DNA of 64,000 nucleotides from Deltaproteobacteria bacterium (lineage in GTDB: Bacteria > Myxococcota > Myxococcia > Myxococcales > Anaeromyxobacteraceae), in the NCBI GenBank assembly GCA_016214955.1, contig JACRMN010000021.1, positions 47,192 through 111,191 of the forward strand. Direction: 5' to 3'. Both the position numbers and the translations under genes were made by a program. The notes beneath the pieces are model-generated. The model saw only the letters and a program-made list of their open reading frames with translations, did no database searches and was not told the DNA's origin. Numbering within the stretch: the stretch's first letter is position 1; each line of letters begins with the position of its first letter. Shown here one piece after another: positions 47,832-56,024 of this stretch.

Positions 47832-49576
47832 GCCGGCACCCCAGGAACGGGCGCCCGCCCCGACAGGCGGTCCGCCAGCTCCAGGGCAGCGCTCAGGGTC
47901 TCGTTGAACTCGTTCACCTTGATGGGCTTCGTGAGGTAGGCGAAGAACCCCGCCTGCCGTCCCTTGTTGATGTCGTGCGGCATGGCGTTGGCGCTGACGG
48001 CGATGACCGGGATGAGCGCCGTGGCCGGCCCCGCTCGCAGGGCCACCAGGGCCTGGAGGCCGCTGATGTCGGGCAGGTTGATGTCCATCAGGATCACGTC
48101 GGGGCGGCGCGAGCGGGCCAGCTGGATGCCACGGGCCCCGGTCCCCGCGCTGATCAGGGCAAGGTCGGGGCGACGCTCGATGAGCCGCTCGACCAGCTTC
48201 AGGTTGGCGAGGTTGTCCTCCACGCAGAGCAGCAGGCGCGGCGGCCGGCCGCCCTGGACCAGCGCAGGCGTGGCCGTGCCCGGCTCCTGGTTTCCCTGGT
48301 CGAACTGCGGTTCGGCCACGGCCGCCAGCTCGAACCAGAAGGTGCTTCCCACGCCCACCTCACTCTCCACTCCGATGGCCCCCTCCATCAGCTCGATGAG
48401 CTGCTTGGCCACCACCAGTCCGATGCCGGTGCCCTCGACGCCGCTCGCCTCCTGCCCCAGCCGGTTGAAGGGCTGGAACAGCTGTGCCAGTCGGTCCGGA
48501 GGCAGGCCCACGCCGGTGTCGCGGATGCTGACCCGGATGCGCCCCGGCGCGCGGGCGGCGCACTGCACCTCGACCGTGCCCAGCGCGCGGTTGTACTTGA
48601 CCGCGTTGGAGATGAGGTTGATGAGGACCTGCTTCAACCTGGTCCGATCGGCGTGGACGAACAGGTGGGAGTCCGGGCGGGGGAAGGTGACCTGGATGCC
48701 GCGCTTCTGCGCCTGCCCTTCGAGCAGGGCGTGGCACTCGCCCAGGACCTCGGCCAGCGATACCGATTCCGGCGACAGCGACAGCCTTCCCGCCTCCACC
48801 TTGGCGAGATCGAGGATCTCGTCGATGAGCTTCAGCAGGTGCCAGCCGGCCAGGAGGATCTGGCCAATGCTCTCCTGCTGGCGCGGCGTCGGTGGCGGCG
48901 TGTCGGACTCCATCAGCTGGGCGAAGCCCAGGATGCCGTTGAGCGGGGAACGGAGCTCGTGGCTCATGCTGGAGAGGAAGTCCGACTTCGCCAGGTTGGC
49001 CTTCTCGGCGACGACCTTGGCAGCGTTCAGCTCGACGTTCTGATCGCGCAGGAGCTGGTCGAGCTTCTGCTGCTCGGCCTCCACCCGCTTGCGGGCGGTG
49101 TTGTCGGTGCCGATGAGGAGGTACCCGATGATGGCGCCGGGCTGGTCGCGCAGCGCCGTGACCGAGACCACGGCGGGGAAGCGGCTCCCATCCTTGCGGA
49201 TGTAGGTCAGCTCGTAGATGTCCTCGATCTCCCGCGAGGCCTTGAAGACCAGGGCCTCGAACCCTGGCGCGATCCGGGTGGAGAACTCGAGGCTCAGGGC
49301 GGTGGCGCGCGCGATCACCTCCTGAGGATCCGAGATGTCGGCTGGCGTGATCCGGTTCATCACCTCCGCGGCGGTGTAACCGAGCATCCGCTCGGCGCCG
49401 ACGTTGAAGATCTGGATGACCCCCCTGGCGTCGGTGGCGATGCTGGAGAAGTTGGCGCTGTTGAAGATGGCGTTCTGGAGGGCGTTCGCCGTGAGCAGCG
49501 CCTCCTGGCGTCGGTCCTCGGTGACGACGTCGGTGCGGCGGATGCCTTCGTTGGTGGATCTGGGTGCTGGGGTCAT
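47828..49576 (-). CDS. Cytoplasmic PAS-domain hybrid histidine kinase
   Basis: A 582-residue kinase without membrane helices. A PAS domain (about 35-165, FSSIATDARGVIQIFNVGAERMLGY) is followed by the H-box LSSMSHELRSPLNGILGF (His206), an ATPase domain (NLISNAVKYN; DTGVGL; GTGIGLVVAK) and a C-terminal receiver (phospho-acceptor in PDVILMDINLPDISG, Lys in YLTKPIKV). ATG 49576 (GAGGA 8 bp upstream) is preferred over an in-frame ATG at 49657, because that one lies inside the sigma-54 promoter. It is cotranscribed with the following regulator (4-bp overlap). Confidence 0.9.
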   Translation of the reverse strand: MTPAPRSTNEGIRRTDVVTEDRRQEALLTANALQNAIFNSANFSSIATDARGVIQIFNVGAERMLGYTAAEVMNRITPADISDPQEVIARATALSLEFSTRIAPGFEALVFKASREIEDIYELTYIRKDGSRFPAVVSVTALRDQPGAIIGYLLIGTDNTARKRVEAEQQKLDQLLRDQNVELNAAKVVAEKANLAKSDFLSSMSHELRSPLNGILGFAQLMESDTPPPTPRQQESIGQILLAGWHLLKLIDEILDLAKVEAGRLSLSPESVSLAEVLGECHALLEGQAQKRGIQVTFPRPDSHLFVHADRTRLKQVLINLISNAVKYNRALGTVEVQCAARAPGRIRVSIRDTGVGLPPDRLAQLFQPFNRLGQEASGVEGTGIGLVVAKQLIELMEGAIGVESEVGVGSTFWFELAAVAEPQFDQGNQEPGTATPALVQGGRPPRLLLCVEDNLANLKLVERLIERRPDLALISAGTGARGIQLARSRRPDVILMDINLPDISGLQALVALRAGPATALIPVIAVSANAMPHDINKGRQAGFFAYLTKPIKVNEFNETLSAALELADRLSGRAPVPGVPA

Positions 49577-49640
49577 GGCGCTGTCCTCGAACCACTGGCG
49601 ATGGCGACGGGCGAAGCCGGAGGTGGCCTCCACCATCGGC

Positions 49641-49656
49641 TGCAATGGTGGAGCCA
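49641..49656 (-). promoter_or_regulatory. Near-consensus sigma-54 promoter of the second kinase/regulator pair
   Basis: On the minus strand TGGCTCCACCATTGCA matches TGGCAC-N5-TTGCA with one mismatch and the correct 10-base GG-GC spacing. The predicted start is near 49630, about 54 bases before the kinase ATG. The operon's own regulator is a sigma-54 activator, so autoregulation is plausible. Confidence 0.65.
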
Positions 49657-49816
49657 CCAGGGGCGTCGCCTGAACTCAGGATGTTGCGGGGCAGGGGCGC
49701 CATCGCCAGCGCGCGCTCCTTCGAATCGATGGGTGCACCTTATCAGTTTGAAGGACCCGGCAGGCGGAGCGGAGAACGAAAGGCTTCAAGGCCATGATCT
49801 TGCTGGGCCGCGCCCG

Positions 49817-49832
49817 TGGTCCGGAAACTGCT
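49817..49832 (+). promoter_or_regulatory. Weak sigma-54-like site upstream of the ice-binding protein gene
   Basis: TGGTCCGGAAACTGCT has GG and GC at the correct spacing, about 90 bp before the ATG at 49922, but with three mismatches to consensus. The 345-bp divergent gap (49577-49921) holds this site and the opposite-strand promoter; no gene is seen in it. Confidence 0.35.
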
Positions 49833-49921
49833 CTGGAGTCGGTACGCGACGGAGGAGGCCCCGCCCTTGCGGTTTGCCGTTCCCGAGTCTCCGTCGCTCA
49901 CGGATTATCACGGAGCCCCAC

Positions 49922-51025
49922 ATGATGAAGTCGAAGTCGAACCTGTTCGGAGGAGCCGCCGCGCTCATCCTCCTCGCCCTGTCCTCTGCCTGCGGAGGGA
50001 GTTCCTCGACGGAGCATCCTGCCGGACCGGCGGCGCCCACGGTCCTCTCCACCACTCCCGCCAACGGCGCCATCGACGTGGCCCGCAACGGGAGCGTCAG
50101 CGCCACCTTCAGCGAGGCGATGGACCCGGCCTCGTTGACCGGAGCCACCTTCACCCTGACCTCGGGCGCCGCGGCCACCCCCGTGGCCGGGACCGTGGCG
50201 TACGCCAACTCCAGGGTGGTGTTCCGGCCGGCCGCCCAGCTCGAGAGCAACGGCTCCTACACCGCGACCATCACCACCGGCGCCACGAGCGCCGCGGGCA
50301 AGGCCATGGCCTCGAGGACCGCCTGGACCTTCGGCACCGGGTCGGTGGTGGCCCCGGAGCTCCCGGTGAGCCTGGGAACGGCCGGCGGCTTCGCCATCCT
50401 CGCCAAGAGCGGACTCTCCACTGTCCCGGCATCTGCCATCACCGGCAACGTCGGCGTCAGCCCGGCGGCGGCCACCTACATCACCGGCTTCTCCCTGATC
50501 GCCGACGCCACCAACGTCTTCTCGACTTCGCCGCAGGTGACCGGGAGGGTCTATGCCGCCGATTACGCCGTCCCCACGCCCTCCAACCTGACCACGGCGA
50601 TCGGTGACATGGAGACGGCATTCGCCGACGCGGCCGGGCGCGTTCCTGGCGTCACCGAGCTGGGCGCGGGCAACGTAGGCGGCTTGAACCTTGCCCCGGG
50701 CGTCTACAAGTGGGGAACGGGCCTTCTCATCCCCAGCGACCTGACGCTCACCGGCCTCGCCACGGACGTCTGGATCTTCCAGATCGCCCAGGACCTCACC
50801 CTGAGCAGCGGCGTCCGGATCAACCTGGCCGGTGGCGCCCTTCCCGGGAACGTCTTCTGGCAGGTCGCCGGCAGTGTGGACCTCGGCACCACGGCCCACC
50901 TCGAGGGTGTGGTGCTGGGACAGACCGCCATCACGCTCGGCACCGGCGCGTCGGTCAATGGCCGGCTGTTGGCGCAGACCGCGGTCGCGCTCGACGCCAG
51001 CACCGTGGTGCAGCCGGCGCCGTAG
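49922..51025 (+). CDS. DUF3494 ice-binding-type lipoprotein with bacterial Ig-like domain
   Basis: A 367-residue predicted lipoprotein. The signal sequence ends in the lipobox LSSAC (Cys24). An Ig-like domain of the SbsA/Big_5 type spans about 38-138 (TVLSTTPANGAIDVARNGSVSATFSEAMDP). Residues about 148-367 form a DUF3494/ice-binding-protein domain (TAGGFAILAKSGLSTV, ITGNVGVSPAAA, ITGFSLIADA, GLNLAPGVYKW, VFWQVAGSVDLGTTAHLEGVVLGQTAITLGTGASVNGRLLAQTAVALD). Known members bind ice; related proteins may act as adhesins. It is divergent from the sigma-54 kinase/regulator pair. Two adjacent ATGs are possible starts (49922 and 49925). Confidence 0.88.
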   Translation: MMKSKSNLFGGAAALILLALSSACGGSSSTEHPAGPAAPTVLSTTPANGAIDVARNGSVSATFSEAMDPASLTGATFTLTSGAAATPVAGTVAYANSRVVFRPAAQLESNGSYTATITTGATSAAGKAMASRTAWTFGTGSVVAPELPVSLGTAGGFAILAKSGLSTVPASAITGNVGVSPAAATYITGFSLIADATNVFSTSPQVTGRVYAADYAVPTPSNLTTAIGDMETAFADAAGRVPGVTELGAGNVGGLNLAPGVYKWGTGLLIPSDLTLTGLATDVWIFQIAQDLTLSSGVRINLAGGALPGNVFWQVAGSVDLGTTAHLEGVVLGQTAITLGTGASVNGRLLAQTAVALDASTVVQPAP

Positions 51026-51171
51026 CCCTGCCGGGCCTGACTTCAAGGGACAGGGAGGCCCCGCGGCAGCCTGCCGTGGGGCCTCCGGCCCACCTCCCGG
51101 CTCGCACCTCCGAGACCCGCTCCCGCGAGCCGATGCTCGGCTCGGCGCCTTCCGGTCGACCATGAAGGCGA

Positions 51172-51199
51172 AGGGCCGGCTCCTCGCGGAACCGGCCCT
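51172..51199 (-). terminator. Terminator between the ribosomal operon and the ice-binding gene
   Basis: AGGGCCGG and CCGGCCCT form a perfect 8-bp stem with a 12-base loop, 27 bp beyond the rplI stop on the minus strand. A short pyrimidine-rich stretch (TTCGCCTTC) follows. It is placed to end the rpsF-rpsR-rplI transcript and may also act on the convergent gene. Confidence 0.6.
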
Positions 51200-51225
51200 C
51201 CAGGAACCCGGGATCGGGTCGCTGC

Positions 51226-51684
51226 CTACGCCTTGGCCTCGACCTCGGCCTCGATCTTCACCTTGACCTTGCCGATCACCTCGCGGTGCAGCTTCACCGG
51301 CACCTCGTGGTCGCCCACGGTCTTGAGCGGCTCGGCCAGATCCACCGAGCGGCGGTCGATCTGGAGCCCGCGGGCGGCCAGCGCCTCGACGACGTCGAGC
51401 GCGGTGACCGAGCCGTAGAGCTTGTCCTGCTCGCCGACCTTGCGGGTGAGGCTGATGGGCGTCTCGGCCAGCCGCTTGGCGACGGCCTCGGCGCTCTGCT
51501 TCAGCTTGGCGGCCTTGGCCTCGGCCACCTTCTTCTGGTGCTCCAGCTCCCGCACGTTCTTGGCGTTGGCCAGCACGGCCAGGCCTCGCGGGATGAGGAA
51601 GTTGCGGCCGTAGCCGGGGCGAACCTCGACGAGCTCGCCGCCCTTCCCCAGGTTGTCCACGTCCTCACGCAGGATGACCTTCAT
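51226..51684 (-). CDS. rplI: 50S ribosomal protein L9
   Basis: A 152-residue large-subunit protein that binds 23S rRNA near the L1 stalk base. The N-terminal domain [36 protein letters not shown] is the family signature. A long connecting helix rich in Ala, Lys and Glu (about 45-80) leads to the C-terminal domain ([18 protein letters not shown]). It is the last gene of the rpsF-rpsR-rplI group, 9 bp after rpsR, and is followed by a terminator stem. Confidence 0.97.
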   Translation of the reverse strand: MKVILREDVDNLGKGGELVEVRPGYGRNFLIPRGLAVLANAKNVRELEHQKKVAEAKAAKLKQSAEAVAKRLAETPISLTRKVGEQDKLYGSVTALDVVEALAARGLQIDRRSVDLAEPLKTVGDHEVPVKLHREVIGKVKVKIEAEVEAKA

Positions 51685-51693
51685 GTCGTCCTC

Positions 51694-52080
51694 CTACCCT
51701 GCCTGCACGGTGTAGGGCAGGATGGCGAGCATCCGGCCGCGCTTCACCGCAGTGGCGACCTCGCGCTGGTGCTTGGCGCAGTTGCCGGAGATGCGGCGGG
51801 GGATGATCTTGCCGCGCTCGGTGAGGAAGTACTTCATCTGGCCCTGGTCCTTGTAGTCGACCTTGAGGGCCTTGTCGGCGCAGAAGCGGCAGACCTTGCG
51901 CCGGCCGAAGCCGCGCCGCCCGCCCTCGTCACCGCCGCGGTCGTCGCCGCCGCGGCCGCCGCGCTCGTCGCGGTCACCGCCGAAGCGGCCGCCACCGCCA
52001 CCACCACCACCGCCGCCGCCGCCGAAGCGGCCGCCGCCGGGGCCCTTGCCGCCCATACCGCCGAAATCGGGACGCGCCAT
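51694..52080 (-). CDS. rpsR: 30S ribosomal protein S18 with Gly-rich N-terminal extension
   Basis: A 128-residue small-subunit protein; typical S18 is about 75-90 residues. The conserved domain (about 60-128) has [18 protein letters not shown], then [38 protein letters not shown]. The first 58 residues are a Gly/Arg/Asp-rich extension containing an unbroken run of about 12 Gly, and look disordered. The conserved domain has three cysteines (two in CRFC, one in GNCAKHQ), a possible metal site. Gap to rpsF is 3 bp and to rplI 9 bp. Confidence 0.95.
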   Translation of the reverse strand: MARPDFGGMGGKGPGGGRFGGGGGGGGGGGGRFGGDRDERGGRGGDDRGGDEGGRRGFGRRKVCRFCADKALKVDYKDQGQMKYFLTERGKIIPRRISGNCAKHQREVATAVKRGRMLAILPYTVQAG

Positions 52081-52083
52081 GGC

Positions 52084-52536
52084 CTACTCCTCCCCTTCCG
52101 CAGCGGCCTCGAAGGGCTCCTCGGGACGCTCGCCGAACTCGGGGCGCTCCTCCCGCGGACGCTGCTCCTCCTCGACCGGCTGGATCTTGACGTCCTGCTC
52201 CACCGCCCGGGCCTCGAAGTCGACGCCGTCCGCCAGCTTCACCGACTGGAACTTGGTGACCTGCTCGAGCATCTTCAGGTTGCGCTCGAACTCGCCCACC
52301 AGGCCGGGGTTGCCGACGTAGAGGCAGTGCATGAACAGGGCCTTCTGGTTCTTGGCCACCGGGAAGGCGGTCTTGCGCTTCCCCTGGTTGGTGAACCGGA
52401 TGACCTTGCCGCCCTGGCGCGACACCATCCCGCGGAGCCGCTCCTTGATCTCTTCCACCTGGTCGTCCGGGGTCTCCGGCTTCAGCAGGTAGATGGTCTC
52501 GTACTCGCGCACGAGCCGCTTCTGGGTTTCCGCCAT
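52084..52536 (-). CDS. rpsF: 30S ribosomal protein S6
   Basis: A 150-residue small-subunit protein, S18's partner on the platform. The core (about 8-105: REYETIYLLKPETPDDQVEE and VGEFERNLKMLEQVTKFQSVKL) is standard; an acidic Glu/Pro tail (about 115-150) is added. ATG 52536 is chosen because a strong ribosome site (GAGGGGAGC) precedes it and the S6 fold starts at once. The 87-bp leader after pth contains two stem-loops. Confidence 0.95.
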   Translation of the reverse strand: MAETQKRLVREYETIYLLKPETPDDQVEEIKERLRGMVSRQGGKVIRFTNQGKRKTAFPVAKNQKALFMHCLYVGNPGLVGEFERNLKMLEQVTKFQSVKLADGVDFEARAVEQDVKIQPVEEEQRPREERPEFGERPEEPFEAAAEGEE

Positions 52537-52558
52537 CTTTGCTCCCCTCGGGTTTGCA

Positions 52559-52613
52559 GCGGCGGTTCGCCCGCCGCGAGGAGTCACTGGCCCGGGCGGC
52601 ACCATGCCGCCCG
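52559..52613 (-). promoter_or_regulatory. Paired stem-loops in the rpsF leader
   Basis: Two perfect stems lie between pth and rpsF: CGGGCGGC/GCCGCCCG (52593-52613, 5-base loop) and GCGGCGG/CCGCCGC (52559-52577, 5-base loop containing GAACC on the RNA strand). Many bacteria regulate rpsF-rpsR through an S6:S18-binding leader hairpin; this could be one, or simply a pth terminator plus leader hairpin. Confidence 0.4.
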
Positions 52614-52623
52614 CGCCCCTACG

Positions 52624-53202
52624 CTACGCCCCGGCTTCCTTCCGCCGGTTGAACTCGTTCATCGCCTTCACCGCGCCCTTCTCCACCACCGCGCGGGCCG
52701 CCTGGGAGGCCCAGGCGACGCAATCCTCCAGCTCCCGCTCCTGGGCCTTCGCGAACCGGCCCAGCACCCAGTCGGCCGGATCCACCGGCGGCGGGGGCCG
52801 GCCCACGCCGACCCGCACCCGCGGGTAGTCGGGCCCGCCCACGTGGGCGTTGACGCTCTTCACCCCGTTGTTGCCGGAGTGACCGCCGCCGATCTTCACC
52901 TGCACCCGGAAGGCCTCGAGCTCGATGTCGTCGTGGACGACCACGAGGTCGTCGAGCCCGAGCTTGAGCCAGCGCAGCGCCGGCCCCACCGCCTCGCCCG
53001 AGTGGTTCATGTAGGTCTGCGGCTTCATGATCCAGACCCGCTCCGCACCCGCCGTGGCCTCGGCGATCTCCGCCCCGAACTTGCGCACCGAGAAGTCGGC
53101 GCGGAGGGCGCGGCACAGCTCGTCGGCCACCAGGAAGCCGACGTTGTGCCGGGTCCGCGCGTATTCCGGTCCAGGGTTGCCGAGGCCGACGACGAGCTTC
53201 AA
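52624..53202 (-). CDS. pth: Peptidyl-tRNA hydrolase
   Basis: A 192-residue cytoplasmic enzyme that recycles peptidyl-tRNA dropped from ribosomes. The family start [22 protein letters not shown] contains the conserved Asn and catalytic His (about residue 19). [23 protein letters not shown] (catalytic Asp) and [13 protein letters not shown] follow in the usual order. Gap to rplY is 9 bp. An order rplY-pth-rpsF-rpsR-rplI is common in bacteria. Confidence 0.96.
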   Translation of the reverse strand: MKLVVGLGNPGPEYARTRHNVGFLVADELCRALRADFSVRKFGAEIAEATAGAERVWIMKPQTYMNHSGEAVGPALRWLKLGLDDLVVVHDDIELEAFRVQVKIGGGHSGNNGVKSVNAHVGGPDYPRVRVGVGRPPPPVDPADWVLGRFAKAQERELEDCVAWASQAARAVVEKGAVKAMNEFNRRKEAGA

Positions 53203-53211
53203 GCGGGGCCC

Positions 53212-53970
53212 TTACTTCTTCTTGTCTCCGCCCTTGGCGTCCTTGGCCGGAGCAGCTCCCGGGGCCGGCTTGCCGCCGGCGGCAGGAGCGGCGGCACCCG
53301 CAGCCGGTGCGGCAGCGCCCGGAGCACCCGGAGCGGCGGCGCCCGGAGCACCCGGAGCAGCGGCGGCACCCTCGGCGCCCGGAACCGCGGCGGCGACGGC
53401 GACGACCTCCTCCTTCTCGGGCACGGCGACGAAGGCCACGACGTAGTCGGTGCCGTACTTGAACTTGCAGCCCTCGGGGGCCTTCACCTGCGAGATGTGG
53501 AGCGAGCCGCCGATCTTGATGCCGGAGACGTCCACCTCGATCTGGGCCGGGATCTTGCCGGGCAGCGCCTCGACCACCACCTCGTGGGCGGAGATCGAGA
53601 GGATGCCGCCGGCGGTGACTCCCTCGGCCTTGCCGGTGGTGACCACCGGGACCTCCACCTTCACCGGCTTGTCGAGGGTCACCTCGAGGAAGTCGGCGTG
53701 GAGCAGCTTCCGGCTGACGGGATCGACCTGGTACTCCTTGAAGAGCACCAGCTTGTCGCCTTCGGCGGTCTTGAGGGTGATGAGGGTGTTGAACTTGTGG
53801 GGCGTGGCGATGGCCTTCTCGAGCAGCTTCGGATCCACCGCGAGGTGGGTCGGAGCCTTCTCGAGACCGTAGACCACGGCCGGGATGAGCTTCTGGGCAC
53901 GGAGGCGGCGGGCCGGGCCCTTGCCCTTGCCCTCGCGCTTCTCGGCATTGAGGATGGCAGTCGTCGACAT
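53212..53970 (-). CDS. rplY: 50S ribosomal protein L25 (CTC type)
   Basis: A 252-residue L25/TL5-type protein that binds 5S rRNA. The N-terminal L25 domain (about 1-95: LNAEKREGKGKGPARRLRAQKLIPAVVYG) and the CTC-type C-domain (about 96-185: VEVPVVTTGKAEGVTAGGILSIS, LPGKIPAQIEVDVSGI) are present. The last 65 residues are a low-complexity Ala/Pro/Gly tail ending in a basic KDAKGGDKKK. It is the first gene of the rplY-pth-rpsF-rpsR-rplI group, behind a good promoter at 54081-54109. Confidence 0.95.
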   Translation of the reverse strand: MSTTAILNAEKREGKGKGPARRLRAQKLIPAVVYGLEKAPTHLAVDPKLLEKAIATPHKFNTLITLKTAEGDKLVLFKEYQVDPVSRKLLHADFLEVTLDKPVKVEVPVVTTGKAEGVTAGGILSISAHEVVVEALPGKIPAQIEVDVSGIKIGGSLHISQVKAPEGCKFKYGTDYVVAFVAVPEKEEVVAVAAAVPGAEGAAAAPGAPGAAAPGAPGAAAPAAGAAAPAAGGKPAPGAAPAKDAKGGDKKK

Positions 53971-54080
53971 CTGTTCCTCCCAGTGGACTCGCCGCGGAGT
54001 GCGGGCGAGGGGACGGTCGCGGAACGCTCCGGCCCTGGGTCTTCCCCGGAGCGCAGGCTGCGGCCCTCGAGGGAGCGCGG

Positions 54081-54109
54081 GATCTAGCGGAAAGGGCTGG
54101 GAACGTCAA
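54081..54109 (-). promoter_or_regulatory. Probable sigma-70 promoter of the rplY operon
   Basis: On the minus strand TTGACG (54104-54109), a 17-bp spacer and TAGATC (54081-54086), followed by a GC-rich discriminator as expected for stringently controlled ribosomal genes. The leader would be about 100 bases and holds an 8-bp stem (54025-54053: CGCTCCGG/CCGGAGCG). Confidence 0.55.
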
Positions 54110-54248
54110 GGGATGGCCTGGGCGGGCGGCGGCTGCCCCCGACGCGGTGTCGCCGGCGGGCCACGCGCGGGCGATCCGGTGACACCCTGCGGCGCCGCCG
54201 ATGTCTCGATCGCCTGGGAACCTGCCACCATGGGAGCCGGCGCGTCCC

Positions 54249-55274
54249 ATGCATTTCCGCGAGTTGCCCATGACCCGGACCCCGAGCCCTTCCCTCCGCC
54301 CCGGCCTCGCCCGGCGCGAGCTCGTCGCGCTCTGCGCGCTCCTGACCTTCGGCTGCACCGTGGTGCGCGCCCCTGCCAGCGCCATCTCGCCGCGCGTCCC
54401 GGTGCGCGACGGTGTGGCCGAGCCCCAGCTCGAGCTGTGGCTGGAGAGCGGGGGGCCGGTGAGCCCTGCCGAGGCCGAGGCCGCCGCCGACAGGGCCCGC
54501 AGTGCGCTCTACCAGGCGCTGGCGCACCGGCGGCTGGAGGAGGGGGATCAGCTCCTGGTGGTCCGGGCGCAGGGCGTGAGCCGCACCCCGTCGCGCCGCG
54601 ACAACCAGTCGGCCGCCGTCGCCGGCATCGTCGTGGGCGTGGTGGTGGTGGCGGTGGTGGCCATCGCCGCCAGCAAGTCGGGCGGCCGCGGCGGTGGCGT
54701 TCCGTCCGCGGGCCGCGCCGGCCCGCGCTCGGGCGTTCCCCGCGTCGTAGCCGCACCGCCCCGTCCGCCGCGCATCGGAGCTCCGCACGCCTTCCCGCAC
54801 CACCATCATGGAGGCGGCCCTTACTGGGGGCTCGACCTGGGCGTGCACCTCGTCGTGCCGCTCGTCCCGCCTCCCACCCCCATGGCCAGCTCCGAGGTCT
54901 GGTACGGGACGCCGCCGCCCGGTGCTCCGGCTCCGCCTCCCGAGCCCGTCCCGCCGCTCGCTCCCGCCGAGCCGGCGCCCGCCTCGCAGGAAGCTCTGCC
55001 GGTGGAACCACCGCCGGAGGCCCCGCTCGCCGAGCTCATGCTCCCGCCGCCCCCGGCGATGGACCTCGAGAGCCGCGGCTTCTTTGCGGGAGACGCGGTG
55101 AGGGCCGAGCTCCTGCTCGTGGACCGGACGTCGGGCGAGCCGCTGTGGATGAAGGTGGTGGAGTCCGAGTCCGATCCGTGCGACGCCGCCAAGGTGAAGG
55201 AGCTCCTCGACGGGGCGCTCGACGATCCGCAGGGCTGGGTGCCGGCGGGCGCGCCTTCTCCTCCCGCGCCCTGA
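54249..55274 (+). CDS. Proline-rich outer-membrane-type lipoprotein of unknown function
   Basis: About 341 residues from ATG 54249 (ATG 54270 also possible). A signal peptide ends in the lipobox LTFGC. A helical domain (PAEAEAAADRARSALYQALAHRRLEEGDQLLVVRAQG) is followed by a hydrophobic stretch (AVAGIVVGVVVVAVVAIAA) that could span the membrane. A Gly/Arg/Pro/His-rich linker (HHHH near 200) and a long Pro-rich segment come next, then a C-terminal domain with DAVRAELLLVDRTSGEPLWMKVVESESDPCDAAKVKELLDGAL. That domain resembles lipoproteins scanning for substituted-component or DUF4136-like folds, but this is uncertain. It is divergent from rplY. Confidence 0.65.
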   Translation: MHFRELPMTRTPSPSLRPGLARRELVALCALLTFGCTVVRAPASAISPRVPVRDGVAEPQLELWLESGGPVSPAEAEAAADRARSALYQALAHRRLEEGDQLLVVRAQGVSRTPSRRDNQSAAVAGIVVGVVVVAVVAIAASKSGGRGGGVPSAGRAGPRSGVPRVVAAPPRPPRIGAPHAFPHHHHGGGPYWGLDLGVHLVVPLVPPPTPMASSEVWYGTPPPGAPAPPPEPVPPLAPAEPAPASQEALPVEPPPEAPLAELMLPPPPAMDLESRGFFAGDAVRAELLLVDRTSGEPLWMKVVESESDPCDAAKVKELLDGALDDPQGWVPAGAPSPPAP

Positions 55275-55275
55275 T

Positions 55276-55301
55276 CCTGCCGCCCTCGCGCCGGCGGCAG
55301 G
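55276..55301 (+). terminator. Terminator-like stem after the lipoprotein gene
   Basis: CCTGCCGCC and GGCGGCAGG form a perfect 9-bp stem with an 8-base loop directly after the stop at 55274; no T-run follows. The rest of the 359-bp gap (55275-55633) shows no gene, tRNA or clear repeat. Confidence 0.55.
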
Positions 55302-55633
55302 TGGGCCAGACCGGGGGCGCGGTCGATGTGGGCGCGGCGCGCCGGGCGCTCACCTGCTCGGTCCGGGCCCGCAGCGCGGAGTCGCACGAGTCGGCAAAGG
55401 TGCTCCTCCGGCGAGGTGGTCGGGGCTCGCACCCGCGCTTGGTTCTGCACAGGCAACCGCCGGAGCGCACCGCCGCTGTACGTCGCCGCCGCACCCGTTG
55501 CGGCTCTCCTCACTGTGAGTGACATGGTGTCGTGGCAACGGGGGCTTCCGTGCGGGGGCCGCGAGGCGCACGATGCTCCGAGGCGCGGGGATCGGGCCTG
55601 GCCCGGACGGCGCGAACATCGATGGGAGACACC

Positions 55634-56020
55634 ATGCGCAGCATGCTCGCCTTCGCTTCCCTGGCCCTCGTACTCAACCTCTCCGCCTGCGGGGACCCCG
55701 ACTGCCCGACCAAGGCCGGCTACAACGCCTGCGGCTACTGCAAGGAGGACCGGGCCACCAGCAGCAACCCGCACGCCGGCATGTGCACCTACTGCACGGG
55801 GACCTGCGTCGCGGCCTGCAACCCCTGCGGCGACCAGGGCGGCGGCGGCTGCGACTTCTCCTGGGTCTCGCGCTGCGGCCAGACCTCCGGCGGCATCCAG
55901 TTCATCGGCCAGCCCTCGCCCAAGCGCTGCGGCGGCTGCCCCTCGGGCACGCACTCCAGTGGCGAGGACAACGTCTCGGCGGGCGGCCCGTACTGGATCT
56001 GCACCTGCAACGGGTTCTGA
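55634..56020 (+). CDS. Small cysteine-rich lipoprotein
   Basis: A predicted 128-residue protein. The signal sequence RSMLAFASLALVLNLSAC ends in a lipobox (LSAC). The mature part carries about 16 cysteines in repeated CxxC-like spacings (CGDPDC, CGYC, CTYCTGTC, CNPC, CGGC, CTC), suggesting a disulphide-rich fold or a metal-binding protein. No CxxCH haem motif is present. GGGAG lies 8 bp upstream of ATG 55634; an ATG 12 bp upstream is an alternative. Function unknown; it ends 4 bp from the convergent YhhN gene. Confidence 0.65.
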   Translation: MRSMLAFASLALVLNLSACGDPDCPTKAGYNACGYCKEDRATSSNPHAGMCTYCTGTCVAACNPCGDQGGGGCDFSWVSRCGQTSGGIQFIGQPSPKRCGGCPSGTHSSGEDNVSAGGPYWICTCNGF

Positions 56021-56024
56021 GCCC

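Noticed and set aside
49669..49680. CCTGAACTCAGG inverted repeat as the enhancer site of the second sigma-54 promoter
   Set aside because: It lies only about 15-25 bp upstream of the -24 element, too close for an NtrC-type enhancer, and is not repeated.
55320..55460. tRNA-like T-arm pattern (GGGTGCGAGCCCC on the minus strand)
   Set aside because: The T-loop lacks TTC and no acceptor or anticodon arms can be folded around it.
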